Source of the DNA: Massilia sp. YIM B02769 | GTDB taxonomy: Bacteria; Pseudomonadota; Gammaproteobacteria; Burkholderiales; Burkholderiaceae_D | Direction of reading: 5' to 3' | Assembly (NCBI RefSeq): GCF_030411995.1 | Contig: NZ_JASNRC010000009.1 | Coordinates: forward strand, 225,535 to 289,534 | DNA: 64,000 bases | Part shown: positions 16,883 through 26,955 of the stretch, one piece after another | Position numbering within the stretch: position 1 is the stretch's first letter | How the letters are laid out: each line of letters opens with the position of its first letter | Notes under the pieces: generated by a model | Seen by the model: only the letters and a program-made list of their open reading frames with translations | What the model was told of the DNA's origin: nothing | Databases searched by the model: none | Translations under genes and position numbers: made by a program

Positions 16883-18112
16883 TCAAGCTCCCTGGTCCGG
16901 CATGGCGCGCAGCGGCAGCACGAGGCTGGCCACCACGCCGCCTTCGTCTCCCGCGCGCAGCGACAGGGCGGCCGCGCCGTCGTACAGGTGTGTCAGGCGT
17001 TCGCGGATATTCGACAGGCCGATGCCGCTGCCGCTGGTGGCCTTGCCGAAGCCGACGCCGTCGTCGGCAACCGCGAGCTCCAGCACCTCGGCATCGCCGG
17101 CCTGGCGGCGCGCCGCAGCGATGCGGATACGGGCCGGGCCTTTCTTGAGTTCGATGCCGTGCTTGACGGCGTTCTCGACCAGCGAGATCAGCATCAGCGG
17201 CGGAATGGCGGCCTTGCGCAGCTCGGGCGGACAGTCGACCTCGAACGCGAGGCGCCGCAGGCGCGCCCGGATGATGCCGAGGTAGGCCTGGGCCGCATCG
17301 AGCTGCGAGCCGAGCGACACGAAGGTCTGGGCGCGGTCGGCGCGCAGCTGCGGAATCGTGGCGCGCAGGTAGTCGACCAGGTGGTCGATCATGGCCACGC
17401 CGCGTGCCGGGTCGCTCAGCATGGCGGCGCGCACGCCCGACAGGGTATTGAACAGGAAGTGCGGCTCGACCTGGCTGGCCAGGATGGAGAGCTGCATCTC
17501 GACTTCGTTGCGCTCGTCCTTGTAGCGCGCCACCTGGCCCAGCAGTTCGTTCTCGCGCAGCAGGCGGCGCTGGCGGAACCAGGCCAGCAGGTCGGCGCCG
17601 CCGCCCAGCCAGGCCAGCACCAGGGTCCAGAAGACCAGGTTCACGATCTGGTTCTCGCGGGTCTGTTCGCGCAGCCGTTCGATCTGCTGGGGCGTCGCGT
17701 TCGGGATGGCGGCGGGCGTCGGGTTGATCCGGGTGTAGGGTGTGATCGGCAGCGTGCACAGCGCGCCGAACAGCAGCGCGCAGACGACGCCGGCCGCTTC
17801 GCGCTGCGCCGGCCATCCCTGGCGGCACACCAGCACCGCCAGTGCCCGGCCCAGGAACAGGGCCAGCACCACCACCAGCCAGGCCGCCAGCAGGGCACCG
17901 CGCACCAGCGCCGCCTGGGATCCTGGAATAAAGGCGCCGATGAGCACCAGGACCCCGGTCAGCAGTCCGAGCGGCACCAGGAAGGAGCGCACGCGGTAGC
18001 CGAACCAGGTCTTGCCGAAGATCGGGTACTGGCGCGCGATGCTGCCCCAGCCGGCGATCCTGGTGGCCAGGCTGTGCGGGAGAGGCTGGTCGTGGAGGGT
18101 GGTCGTTTCCAT
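16883..18112 (-). CDS. LytS/YehU-type sensor histidine kinase
   Basis: The 409-residue protein has four predicted membrane helices in its first 180 residues, then the His_kinase domain of the LytS group: ASQVEPHFLFNTLSG with H218, followed by a HATPase domain (LVENAVKHGIE, ADDGVGFG, GIGLSNIRERL). It is the partner of the LytTR regulator, separated by only two bases. The ATG at 18112 is used; a TTG three bases upstream is an alternative. The sensor part has no recognised ligand domain, so it probably senses through its membrane helices. Confidence 0.93.
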   Translation of the reverse strand: METTTLHDQPLPHSLATRIAGWGSIARQYPIFGKTWFGYRVRSFLVPLGLLTGVLVLIGAFIPGSQAALVRGALLAAWLVVVLALFLGRALAVLVCRQGWPAQREAAGVVCALLFGALCTLPITPYTRINPTPAAIPNATPQQIERLREQTRENQIVNLVFWTLVLAWLGGGADLLAWFRQRRLLRENELLGQVARYKDERNEVEMQLSILASQVEPHFLFNTLSGVRAAMLSDPARGVAMIDHLVDYLRATIPQLRADRAQTFVSLGSQLDAAQAYLGIIRARLRRLAFEVDCPPELRKAAIPPLMLISLVENAVKHGIELKKGPARIRIAAARRQAGDAEVLELAVADDGVGFGKATSGSGIGLSNIRERLTHLYDGAAALSLRAGDEGGVVASLVLPLRAMPDQGA

Positions 18113-18135
18113 CAAGATATTTTACGCCGACGCGT

Positions 18136-19503
18136 TCACTCCACGGTGCTCTTGATCCAGCCGGCGATGGTGTCCAGCGCCGCCGGCGCGAAGCTTTCCT
18201 CGATCTGGCCATATTCCTCGATGCCGCCGGTCTTCGCCGTCTGGAACAGGTGGTTCAGGCGCGGCATTTCCTTGACCACGGCGCGCGGGTTGCCGGCCAG
18301 CGCGGCGCGGATCGGCGGCAAGTCGAGGCCGGCCGGCACTTGCAGGTCGCGCTCGCCGTTCAGCACCAGGATCGGCTGGCGCACCGCCCGCAACACTGGC
18401 GCCGGTTCGTAGGCGAGCAGTTCGCGGAACCAGGGCGTACCGAAGCGTTCGAGGGCAGAGGCGCCCAGGCCGGCCGGCAAGTCGCCCTTGCGCTCGGCTT
18501 CCGCCAGGATCAGGCCAGCTTTGTTGCGCGCCGCTTCCAGGGTCGGTTCCTCGACCATGGCGGCAAACAAGGCCCGATTCATGGTGCGGTCCTTCTCGAT
18601 GGCCGCTTCCGGCACGCCGCGCGCACGGGCCAGCAGCGCATGCTGCTCGACCAGAAGGCGGTCGCCGCGCACACCCGGCCCGGCCAGCATCACCACGAAG
18701 GCAATGCCGGGGTCGCGCGAGGCCAGCAGCGGCGCGACCAGGCCGCCTTCCGAGTGGCCGATCACGCCGATGCGTTGACTGTCGACCTCGGCGCGGCCGC
18801 GCAGGAAGCGCAGCGCCGCTTCGGCGTCGGCCGCCAGGTCGCGTGTGGTGGCTTCCTTCAGCTTGCCGCTCGACTTGCCGACGCCGCGCTTGTCGTAGCG
18901 CAGCACGGCGATGCCCTGGCGGCTCAGGTGGTCGGCCAGCACCAGCAGGGTCTTGTGGCCGAAGACGCTGCCGTCGCGGTCGATGGAACCGGAGCCGTGC
19001 ACCAGTACCACGGCGGGGAAGGGGCCCTTGCCCTGCGGGACGGTGAAGGTGCCGGCCAGCTTCACGCCGGCGGCGGCGTTGTCGAAGGCGACCTCGGTGC
19101 TGGCGTAGCTGGCGGGACGGGCGGCGATCGCGTCTTCCTGCGGGCGCTTCGGCCTGGCCGCTTCCTCGGTGGTGCGCTTCAGGTTCAGCGGGGCGGTGCG
19201 GCCCTGGGTCCAGGTGCCGGTCCAGGCTTGCTGCCGTTCGTTCCAGGTGGCGGCGTAGCTGGCGCGCAGCTTGTTCAGCGCGAAACCGATCCGGTCCGGC
19301 GCGACGCTCACATCGTCGACTTTGGTGACCAGGTTCTGCGCGGGCACCGACATGGTCGCTTCCCACTTGCCCTCGGGGGTCTTCTCGAACTTGACGGTGA
19401 CGTGCAGGGAATTGGCGATGCTGCCGGTCCAGATGCCCTGGGCGTCTTCGGCGTGTGCGGTCATGGAAATGACTGCTGCCATGCTGGCGAGGAGTTTTTT
19501 CAT
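18136..19503 (-). CDS. Exported alpha/beta hydrolase (dienelactone hydrolase/S9-like)
   Basis: The 455-residue product starts with a signal peptide (MKKLLASMAAVISMTAHA), has an N-terminal beta domain of about 120 residues (GIWTGSI, KWEATMSVPAQN), and then a peptidase S9/esterase-type hydrolase: VVLVHGSGSIDRDG, LRYDKRGVGKSSG, nucleophile GHSEGG, acid after ILVLNGERDLQVP, and His in RLNHLFQ. The fold and domain order match bacterial exported hydrolases related to EstA-type and CocE/NonD-like proteins. It lies 23 bases upstream of the LytS-type kinase gene on the same strand, so the three could be co-transcribed, though spacing is not decisive. Confidence 0.88.
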   Translation of the reverse strand: MKKLLASMAAVISMTAHAEDAQGIWTGSIANSLHVTVKFEKTPEGKWEATMSVPAQNLVTKVDDVSVAPDRIGFALNKLRASYAATWNERQQAWTGTWTQGRTAPLNLKRTTEEAARPKRPQEDAIAARPASYASTEVAFDNAAAGVKLAGTFTVPQGKGPFPAVVLVHGSGSIDRDGSVFGHKTLLVLADHLSRQGIAVLRYDKRGVGKSSGKLKEATTRDLAADAEAALRFLRGRAEVDSQRIGVIGHSEGGLVAPLLASRDPGIAFVVMLAGPGVRGDRLLVEQHALLARARGVPEAAIEKDRTMNRALFAAMVEEPTLEAARNKAGLILAEAERKGDLPAGLGASALERFGTPWFRELLAYEPAPVLRAVRQPILVLNGERDLQVPAGLDLPPIRAALAGNPRAVVKEMPRLNHLFQTAKTGGIEEYGQIEESFAPAALDTIAGWIKSTVE

Positions 19504-19623
19504 GGGAGGTCGGTCGCGTGGTTGGATGAACGCGACTGTAGCCGCATGTGTCGCCGTCCCTGGGCGCGATGCGGCGAAGCGCGGGTTTCGTGTCACGAAA
19601 TCCCGCGCCGGAGAGATGAAGCG

Positions 19624-20484
19624 TCAGACTGGCTGCGTGACAGGTCCGGAAAAATCGTGGCTGCCGGCGGCGTCAAGCGAAGGTGACGCCAGGCGCCGGC
19701 TTGCGCCGCCCAAGGCGCCCAGGATCAGGTCCACGGTCTGCGCCGGCTGGTCCCAGTGCGGGAAGTGGCCGCAGCGCTCGAACCAGTGCAGTTGCGCATC
19801 CGGGAAGGCGGCCAGCGCACGCCGCGCCTGGCGCGGAAAGCAGACCCGGTCGCGGCGTCCCCAGCCGATGACCAGCGGGTGCGCGATGCTGCCGCGCGGC
19901 GCGCCTTGCTGCTCTTCGCCATAGGCGAGCTGGGCCAGCAATTCGTCAAAGGCCGGCGATGCCACGTAGCTGCACAGCTCATCGCTGACGATGTCGGGCG
20001 CCAGTGTGGTCGGGCGCGCCGAAAACTGCGCCAGCAGCAGGGCACGCGTGACCGGATTCGCGGACAGGGCGGGCAGCGCCGGACGCAGCAGGCGCAGCAG
20101 CCGGATCGACAGCCAGATCGAGCTGAAGAAGACATGCCGCTCCCAACCCTGCCAGAAGCCGCCGGGATTGAGCGACACCACGCCGCCGACGACGCTGCCG
20201 CGCCGCGCCAGCTCGAGTACCAGGCGCGCCCCCATCGAGCTGCCGACGGCGTCGATGCCCTGCAAACCGTGGGCGTGGACGAAGCCCGTCACTGCATCGG
20301 CCAGCGTGCGGATCGAGGTTTCGCCTTGCAGGCGCGGGGTTTTGCCGAAGCCGGGCAAATCGACCGCGATGACTTCGCGGGTCGCGGCCAGGTCGTCCAG
20401 GATCGGGTTCCAGCTTTGACCATGGCCGCCCAGGCCATGGATCAGCAGCAGCGGTTTGCCGCTGCCGCAACGGATATGGTGCAT
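19624..20484 (-). CDS. Alpha/beta hydrolase (cytoplasmic, Ser nucleophile)
   Basis: The 286-residue protein has no signal peptide. It carries HGLGGHGQSW (oxyanion hole), VIAVDLPGFGKTP, the nucleophile elbow VGSSMGAR, and the catalytic His in FERCGHFPHWDQP near the C-terminus. It belongs to the MhpC/haloperoxidase-like group; its substrate cannot be told. AAAGGAG stands 9 bases before the ATG. The C-terminal 25 residues after the usual end of the fold are a low-complexity tail. Confidence 0.9.
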   Translation of the reverse strand: MHHIRCGSGKPLLLIHGLGGHGQSWNPILDDLAATREVIAVDLPGFGKTPRLQGETSIRTLADAVTGFVHAHGLQGIDAVGSSMGARLVLELARRGSVVGGVVSLNPGGFWQGWERHVFFSSIWLSIRLLRLLRPALPALSANPVTRALLLAQFSARPTTLAPDIVSDELCSYVASPAFDELLAQLAYGEEQQGAPRGSIAHPLVIGWGRRDRVCFPRQARRALAAFPDAQLHWFERCGHFPHWDQPAQTVDLILGALGGASRRLASPSLDAAGSHDFSGPVTQPV

Positions 20485-20583
20485 CGTCGAACTCCTTTCC
20501 AGCCGGTCGGGATAGGGCTGACCGTGCCTGCCAGCGTAGCCGAGCTGGGGCGTGCGCCGCGTTCGTTAGGAGTGAGCAATAGT

Positions 20584-20745
<162 letters not shown>

Positions 20746-20816
20746 GAGCCGATTGTACGGACTTGCCCGGTCATCGTGCCGCCACGCACGCCAGCCCTGT
20801 TCCGTTAGATGCCTTT

Positions 20817-20846
20817 CCGACAAGAATATTTGTCCAAAGTTATAAT
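20817..20846 (+). promoter_or_regulatory. Probable sigma-70 promoter of the trehalose operon
   Basis: A perfect TATAAT at 20841-20846 is preceded by CCGACA (4 of 6 to TTGACA) with an 18-bp spacer. It lies 38 bases upstream of the synthase start. Confidence 0.55.
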
Positions 20847-20884
20847 GAAACCATCGGCGTCACCGTCCCACCTGAAAGAATTCC

Positions 20885-23140
20885 ATGCGTTTGAGATCGG
20901 TACAGTTAGCGATGCGCTTCATCGTTCCCCTGGCAGTCGTGCTGGCCTTGTTCGGCTACTTCGCGATTCCGTGGATGGAAAGCTTCACCGTACGTTGGTT
21001 CGTACGCGACCTGGACACGCGTTCGCAATTCGTGTCGAGCACGCTGCAGCAGCCCCTGCTGACGTATCTCGAAGAAAAGTCGCCACGGCGCATCAACGAG
21101 ATGTTCAACCGCGCCATCCAGGACGAGCGCCTGTATGCGCTCGGTTTCTGCGACACCGACGGCAAGCTGCTGTACAAGACGAATACCTACCCGCTGTCCC
21201 TGGGCTGCTGGCAAAACCAGGACAGCGAAGGCAAGACCAATCCGGTGGTGCGCCTGCCCCAGGGGCCGGTGCACGTGTCGTCGAAAGAACTGGTGCAGGA
21301 CGGCGTGGGCGTCGGCCGCCTGGTGCTGGTGCACGACATGAGCTTCATCGAGCGCCGCAGCGAAGACACCAAGAAATACATTACCGGCCTGTTCGCCGCG
21401 CTGGCCTGCATTATTTCGCTGATCACCGTGCTGGTCGCCCAGCTGAGCTGGCGCGGCTGGGTGAATGGCGTGCGCGCCATGCTGCGCGGCGAACTGCTGC
21501 CGCAATCGACGCATGCCACGCCGCCCGAAATGGCGCCGCTGGCCAGCGACCTGCGCGCCTTGCTCTACGAGTACAACCGCGACCAGCCCGGCGCCGCCGG
21601 CAACAACCAGGCCTGGGATGCCGATACGCTCAAGTCGCTGCTGCGGCGCGAGCTGGCCGGCGACGAGATCCTGGTGGTGTCGAACCGCGAACCCTACATC
21701 CACGTGGCCACGCCCGAGGGCGTGCAGGTGCAGCGCCCGGCCAGCGGCCTGGTGACCGCCGTGGAAGCGGTGATGCGCGCCTGCTCCGGCACCTGGATCG
21801 CGCACGGCGCCGGCTCGGCCGACCGCGCCACCGTCGACCGCAACGACCACGTACCGGTGCCGCCGGAGAACCCCAGCTATACGCTGCGCCGCGTCTGGCT
21901 GTCGAAGGAAGAAGAGCAGGGCTATTACTATGGCTTCGCCAACGAGGGCCTGTGGCCGCTGTGCCATATCGCCCACGTGCGTCCGGTGTTCCGCTCCTCG
22001 GACTGGGAAGAGTACGTGAAGGTGAACCAGCGTTTCGCCGACGCCGTGATCCGCGAGGCGCGTTCCGACAACCCGGTGGTGCTGATCCAGGATTACCACT
22101 TCGCGCTGCTGCCGCGCATGGTGCGCGCGGTCTTGCCGAAGGCGACCATCATCACCTTCTGGCACATCCCCTGGCCGAACCCGGAATCCTTCGGCATCTG
22201 CCCGTGGCGCGAGGAGATCCTCGACGGCATGCTGGGCAGCACCATCCTCGGCTTCCACACGCCTTTCCATCGCAAGAACTTCCTCGATACCGTCGACCGC
22301 TACCTGGAAACCCGTATCGAGACCGAGGCCTCGACCGTCAGCTACGGCAACCAGCTGACCCAGGTCGAGCACTATCCGATCTCGATCGCCTGGCCGGAGC
22401 CGGTGCCGGGCGAACCCGACGCCGCCGCCAGCCATGCCCAGGTTCGCCATGCGCTGGGCCTGCCCGCGGACCACCTGCTCGGTATCGGCGTCGACCGCCT
22501 CGATTACACCAAGGGCATCGTCGAGCGCTTCCAGGCGGTCGAGCGCATGCTCGAACTACACCCGCACATGGTCGGCCGCTTTACTTTCGTGCAGATCGCG
22601 GCGCCCACCCGTTCCTCGCTCGACGAGTACCAGAACTTCGAGGCGCGCGTGCGCGGCCTGGCCCAGCGCATCAACCAGCGCTTCTCGCGCGACAGCTACG
22701 TGCCGATCATCCTGAAGGCCGAGCACCACGGCCAGGATCAACTGCGCCCTTACTTCCGCGCCGCCCAGGTATGCAGCGTCACCAGCCTGCACGACGGCAT
22801 GAACCTGGTGGCCAAGGAATTCATCGCCGCCCGCGACGACGAGCAGGGCGTGCTGGTCCTGAGCCAGTTCACCGGCGCCGCGCGCGAACTGCACGAAGCG
22901 CTGATCGTCAATCCCTACCACATCGAGCAGGGCGCCGAGGCCTTGTACCGGGCGCTGACCATGCCGGCCGACGAACAGGGCGAGCGCATGCGCAGCATGC
23001 GGCGCCGGGTGCGCGACTTCAACGTCTACCGTTGGGCCGGACGGATGCTGATGGACGCGGCGCGCCTGCGCCAGCGCGAGCGCGTGATGTCGCGCATCGG
23101 CTCGCTCAGCCAGGACAAGTTCAAGAGGCAGGCGCCATGA
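20885..23140 (+). CDS. otsA: Membrane-anchored trehalose-6-phosphate synthase
   Basis: The 751-residue protein carries a GT20 trehalose-phosphate synthase domain from about residue 260: [49 protein letters not shown] and [13 protein letters not shown] are all family motifs, so it should make trehalose-6-phosphate from UDP-glucose and glucose-6-phosphate. Unusually, the first 190 residues form a sensor-like module: a membrane helix at about 10-28, an extracytoplasmic domain to about 163 with two cysteines, and a second helix at 165-187 followed by a HAMP-like linker. Most OtsA proteins are soluble and about 470 residues. The stop overlaps the start of otsB by four bases. Confidence 0.95.
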   Translation: MRLRSVQLAMRFIVPLAVVLALFGYFAIPWMESFTVRWFVRDLDTRSQFVSSTLQQPLLTYLEEKSPRRINEMFNRAIQDERLYALGFCDTDGKLLYKTNTYPLSLGCWQNQDSEGKTNPVVRLPQGPVHVSSKELVQDGVGVGRLVLVHDMSFIERRSEDTKKYITGLFAALACIISLITVLVAQLSWRGWVNGVRAMLRGELLPQSTHATPPEMAPLASDLRALLYEYNRDQPGAAGNNQAWDADTLKSLLRRELAGDEILVVSNREPYIHVATPEGVQVQRPASGLVTAVEAVMRACSGTWIAHGAGSADRATVDRNDHVPVPPENPSYTLRRVWLSKEEEQGYYYGFANEGLWPLCHIAHVRPVFRSSDWEEYVKVNQRFADAVIREARSDNPVVLIQDYHFALLPRMVRAVLPKATIITFWHIPWPNPESFGICPWREEILDGMLGSTILGFHTPFHRKNFLDTVDRYLETRIETEASTVSYGNQLTQVEHYPISIAWPEPVPGEPDAAASHAQVRHALGLPADHLLGIGVDRLDYTKGIVERFQAVERMLELHPHMVGRFTFVQIAAPTRSSLDEYQNFEARVRGLAQRINQRFSRDSYVPIILKAEHHGQDQLRPYFRAAQVCSVTSLHDGMNLVAKEFIAARDDEQGVLVLSQFTGAARELHEALIVNPYHIEQGAEALYRALTMPADEQGERMRSMRRRVRDFNVYRWAGRMLMDAARLRQRERVMSRIGSLSQDKFKRQAP

Positions 23141-23898
23141 GTACCGATACCGCCGCCCACGACCTGCTGGCCGCGCCCGATTGCGCGCTCTTCCTCGATT
23201 TCGACGGCACCCTGGTCGACATCGCCGCCCGTCCCGACCAGGTGGTCGTGCTGCCGGAGATGCTGGCGGCGCTGGCCGCCCTGCAGACCCGCCTGGAGGG
23301 CAGGGTGGCCGTGGTGTCGGGACGGCCGGTGGCCGAACTCGACGCCCTGCTGGCGCCCTTGCGCCTGCCCGCCGCCGGCGTGCACGGCATGGAAAGACGC
23401 GGCGCCGACGGCGTGCTGCGGCGCCTTCCGCCGCCCGATTTCGACGCCGTGCGCAAGGCGGCCCAGGCCCTGGCCGCGCGTCATTCCGGCCTCTGGGTCG
23501 AGGAAAAATACGGCGCGCTGGCCCTGCATTACCGCCAGGCGCCGGAACTGCAGGAAGTCTGCCGTGCGGCGCTGCACGAGGCCATCCGTTACAGTCCTGA
23601 ACTGCTCCTGATGGAGGGCAAGATGATCATCGAGGTCAAGGCCGCCGGTATCGGCAAGGGCACCGCGATCCGCGATTTCCTGGCCGAGGCGCCGTTCGCC
23701 GGCCACCGCGCGGTCTTCGCCGGCGACGACACCACCGACGAGGCGGGCTTCGATTACGTACAGGGCATCGGCGGCGCCGGCATCAAGGTGGGTGCGGGGC
23801 CGAGCGTGGCGCAGCACCGCATCGCGTCGGCGCAGGACCTGCGCGCGGCGCTGGCGCGGGCGGCCGCCATGCCCGTCACAGGAAAGGAAGCGACATGA
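23137..23898 (+). CDS. otsB: Trehalose-6-phosphate phosphatase
   Basis: The 253-residue protein is a HAD-superfamily phosphatase: nucleophile motif LFLDFDGTLVDI, motif II VVSGRP, and the late acidic motif FAGDDTTDEAGF. This is the OtsB family, removing phosphate from trehalose-6-phosphate. ATGA overlaps link it to the synthase gene upstream and the GH15 gene downstream, so the three genes are translated as one coupled unit. Confidence 0.96.
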   Translation: MSTDTAAHDLLAAPDCALFLDFDGTLVDIAARPDQVVVLPEMLAALAALQTRLEGRVAVVSGRPVAELDALLAPLRLPAAGVHGMERRGADGVLRRLPPPDFDAVRKAAQALAARHSGLWVEEKYGALALHYRQAPELQEVCRAALHEAIRYSPELLLMEGKMIIEVKAAGIGKGTAIRDFLAEAPFAGHRAVFAGDDTTDEAGFDYVQGIGGAGIKVGAGPSVAQHRIASAQDLRAALARAAAMPVTGKEAT

Positions 23899-25739
23899 AC
23901 GATGTATCCAGCAAGCCGGCCGCTCTCGGCTCCGGTTCCGGTGCCAATTCCGGCGTCACGAAAAACTCGCTCGAATGCGGCGTGGTCGGCAATTGCGCCT
24001 TCAGCGCCATGATCGACCGCATGGGGAGCGTGGTCTGGTCCTGCCTGCCGCGCTTCGACGGCGACCCCGTGTTCAACGCCTTGCTCGACCCGGGCGAAAA
24101 CGGCAGCCTGTGGCGCTTCGAGATCGACGGCTATTCCCATGGTGAACAGGCATACGAGCCGAATACGGCCGTGCTGCGCACCCGCCTGTTCGACCGGGCC
24201 GGCAACGGCATCGAGATCACCGACTTCGCGCCGCGCTTCCTGAGCCGCGACCGCATGTTCCGGCCGCTGATGCTGGTGCGCCGCGTGCGCCCGATCGGCA
24301 GCGGCGTGCGCATGCGCGTGCTGCTGCGCCCGCGCTTCGAATACGGCATCAAGACGCCGCAGATCACCCAGGGCAGCCACCACATCCGCTACGTTGGGCC
24401 GGCCCAGACCCTGCGCCTGAACACCGATGCTTCGCTCAGCCACGTGCTGGCCGAAACCTTCTTCGTGCTCGACCGCCCGATGAACTTCATGCTCGGCCCC
24501 GACGAAACCCTGGCCGAGGGCATCGAGGACACCGCCCACCGCTTCGAGAAGGAAACGATCGGCTACTGGCGCACCTGGTCGCGCCGCCTGGCCTTGCCGC
24601 TCGAGTGGCAGGACGTGGTGATCCGCGCCGCGATCACCCTGAAACTGTCGCTGTTCGAGGATACCGGCGCCATCATCGCCGCCATGACCACCAGCATCCC
24701 GGAAGCACCGGGGAGCGGGCGCAACTGGGACTACCGCTTCTGCTGGCTGCGCGACGCCTTCTTCGTGATCCGCGCCCTGAACAGCCTGTCGGAAGTCGGC
24801 ACCATGGAAGACTATCTGCGCTGGCTGGGCAACGTGGTGGCGCGCGCCAAGGGCGGCCACATCCAGCCGCTGTACGGGATCGGGCTGGAGGAGCAACTGC
24901 CGGAGTCGATACTCGAGCACTTGCCCGGCTACCGCAACAACGGGCCTGTGCGTGTGGGCAACCAGGCGCAGGAGCATTTCCAGCACGACGTGTACGGCAA
25001 CATCGTGCTGGGCGCGGCCCAGGCCTTCTTCGACCACCGCCTGTTCCGGCGCGCCGGGCTGGCCGAGTTCCGTCAGCTCGAAGCCGTGGGCGAGCAGGCC
25101 TTCCGCCTGCATGCGGAACCCGACGCCGGCATGTGGGAACTGCGCACCCGCGCGCGCGTGCACACCTCGTCGGTGCTGATGAACTGGGCCGCCTGCGACC
25201 GCCTGGCCAAGATTGCCGACAAGCTGGCGCTGCCGGACCGCGCCGCCTACTGGGGCGAACGCGCCGAACTGATCCGCGAGCGCCTGCTGCGCGAAGCCTG
25301 GAGCGAGGAACGCCAGGCCTTTGCCGAAAGCCTGGGCGGGCGCGACCTCGATGCCAGCGTGCTGTTGATGGCGGAGATCAACTTCATCGATCCGAAGGAC
25401 CCGCGCTTCGTCGCCACCGTCGATGCGCTCGAACGTTCGCTGTGCGACGGCCCCTATATGCGCCGCTACGAGGCGCCCGACGACTTCGGCAAGCCGGAAA
25501 CCGCCTTCAATATCTGCACCTTCTGGCGCATCGATGCCCTGGCGCGCATCGGCCGCGTAGAGGAAGCACGCGAGGTCTTCGAGGCGATGCTGGCGGCGCG
25601 CAACCACCTTGGCCTGCTGTCCGAAGACACCCATCCGGTTACCGGCGAGATGTGGGGGAACTTCCCGCAGACCTACTCGATGGTGGGCTTGATCAATTGC
25701 GCGATGCGCTTGTCGGCGCCGTGGAATAGCGTGGTGTGA
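23895..25739 (+). CDS. Glycoside hydrolase family 15 protein with trehalase-like N-terminal domain
   Basis: The 614-residue protein has a TREH_N-type beta-sandwich first (SLECGVVGNCAFSAMIDRMG, LPRFDGDPVFNALLD) followed by the GH15 (alpha/alpha)6 barrel with the active-site segment GRNWDYRFCWLRDAFF and the later LLSEDTHPVTGEMWGNFPQT. GH15 covers glucoamylases and the actinobacterial/proteobacterial trehalases that share this N-terminal domain. Its overlap with otsB supports a role in trehalose breakdown or turnover rather than starch; that is inference. No signal peptide is seen, so it acts in the cytoplasm beside the synthesis enzymes. Confidence 0.94.
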   Translation: MNDVSSKPAALGSGSGANSGVTKNSLECGVVGNCAFSAMIDRMGSVVWSCLPRFDGDPVFNALLDPGENGSLWRFEIDGYSHGEQAYEPNTAVLRTRLFDRAGNGIEITDFAPRFLSRDRMFRPLMLVRRVRPIGSGVRMRVLLRPRFEYGIKTPQITQGSHHIRYVGPAQTLRLNTDASLSHVLAETFFVLDRPMNFMLGPDETLAEGIEDTAHRFEKETIGYWRTWSRRLALPLEWQDVVIRAAITLKLSLFEDTGAIIAAMTTSIPEAPGSGRNWDYRFCWLRDAFFVIRALNSLSEVGTMEDYLRWLGNVVARAKGGHIQPLYGIGLEEQLPESILEHLPGYRNNGPVRVGNQAQEHFQHDVYGNIVLGAAQAFFDHRLFRRAGLAEFRQLEAVGEQAFRLHAEPDAGMWELRTRARVHTSSVLMNWAACDRLAKIADKLALPDRAAYWGERAELIRERLLREAWSEERQAFAESLGGRDLDASVLLMAEINFIDPKDPRFVATVDALERSLCDGPYMRRYEAPDDFGKPETAFNICTFWRIDALARIGRVEEAREVFEAMLAARNHLGLLSEDTHPVTGEMWGNFPQTYSMVGLINCAMRLSAPWNSVV

Positions 25740-25758
25740 GCCGCGCCGGCGCTTCGGC

Positions 25759-26670
25759 TTATTTGCTTGCAGCCAGCTGCTCGGCCGCGACGCGCTGCAA
25801 GGCGCCGGCAGTCTCGGCTTCGATGCCGAGTTCGCGTGCGATCGGTTCCTCGGCGCCGAGCGTGCGCGGATCGCGTCCGGTCACGTGGCCGAAGATGGTC
25901 AATGCTTCCAGGTAGTAGCCATGCGCACTGCCGTGGTAGGCATCCGGCGCCCACAAATTCACCTGGTTTTCACTGATGCCGTCGTAGGGATTGGCATCGG
26001 CCAGGCCGCCCGCGATGGCGCGGTTCCAGGCTTCTCCGACCGGGATCACGCCGCCAGCCAGCTTGTTCGCGGCTGCTGCGGTGTCATAACCCTGGCGCAC
26101 ATCCAGCGCCATGCGCTCGATCGGCTTGCCGTACCAGGCGCCACCCGGCTTCCAGGTCTGGTCGGCGCGCGACCAGGTAGCAACCAGGCGGATGTCGACC
26201 GTCGGGTTCTGCGTGCGCAAAGCCTGTGCGAGCAAACCGGTGTACTTGACGAGGGTGGCCGGGTTGCCGGGCCGGGCCGAATCGAGCGTGCTGTAGCTCT
26301 GCAGCAGGACCAGGTCGTAAGGCTTGGCGATGACGGACAGCTTCTTGTCGTAATGGGCGTCGAGGCCGGCGCCGGGGATGGTTTCCAGGCTGACGTCGTA
26401 GTGCAGGCCGGCCTGCACGGTCATCGCCTTGAACAGGGCCGGCACGCCGCCGATCCCTTCGCCGTTCAGGTCGGTCACGGTACCGGGCCGGTAGAACTTG
26501 ACCAGCGGCGCGGCGCCGGCCGGGTCGCCGTAGATGAAGCTGTTGCCGACAAAGAGGATCCTTGAAGGCGGCGACGGCACCGAATCGGGTTTCGGGGAAC
26601 TTGCACAACCCAGTGCCAGCATGGCGAACAAGGCGGCGCCGCACGGACGCAGGACGGACAGGAGGCGCAT
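25759..26670 (-). CDS. SGNH/GDSL-type hydrolase lipoprotein
   Basis: The 303-residue product starts with a lipoprotein signal peptide with lipobox LALGC at about residue 20-24. The SGNH fold is shown by block I RILFVGNSFIYGD, the Gly region IPGAGLDAHYD, the Asn-type block LLQSYSTLD and the C-terminal DAYHGSAHGYYLEAL supplying Asp and His. Block I has GNS instead of GDS, as in several SGNH esterases and PEP-CTERM-associated hydrolases. It is expected to be a membrane-anchored esterase on polysaccharide or other acylated substrate. It is convergent with the trehalose operon. Confidence 0.85.
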   Translation of the reverse strand: MRLLSVLRPCGAALFAMLALGCASSPKPDSVPSPPSRILFVGNSFIYGDPAGAAPLVKFYRPGTVTDLNGEGIGGVPALFKAMTVQAGLHYDVSLETIPGAGLDAHYDKKLSVIAKPYDLVLLQSYSTLDSARPGNPATLVKYTGLLAQALRTQNPTVDIRLVATWSRADQTWKPGGAWYGKPIERMALDVRQGYDTAAAANKLAGGVIPVGEAWNRAIAGGLADANPYDGISENQVNLWAPDAYHGSAHGYYLEALTIFGHVTGRDPRTLGAEEPIARELGIEAETAGALQRVAAEQLAASK

Positions 26671-26955
26671 GGCTTGACACGATGTGGCGGCTGTTCGGAG
26701 CAACCCAGCCTGGCCGAATGGTTGATATGGCGAGTCTGCATTTGCTGCTGGAATGCGTCAAGGAAATACTGAACGTGCCGGTTTCCATTCTCTAAAACAC
26801 TTGCTCTCTACAAAACACCTAGGCGCAGCGCAAACACTGGCGAAATAGCCCGGCTGCGCTTCACTCTGCGCGTCAATTGCAGCGCATAGTCGAGCCCCGC
26901 TGCCCGGCATCGCCGTGATGCCGGGGCGGCCATTCACCTTACATGGGAGACAGGG

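Noticed and set aside
16881..18212. Extension of the LytTR regulator frame upstream over the kinase gene
   Set aside because: The regulator's receiver domain starts at the ATG at 16880; upstream in that frame is only shadow sequence of the kinase.
20906..22474. A 522-codon reverse-strand frame opposite the trehalose synthase
   Set aside because: Antisense shadow with no recognisable protein character.
26671..26955. GGCACG-containing sequence near 26775 considered as a sigma-54 promoter of the SGNH gene
   Set aside because: It lacks the TTGC element at the right spacing.
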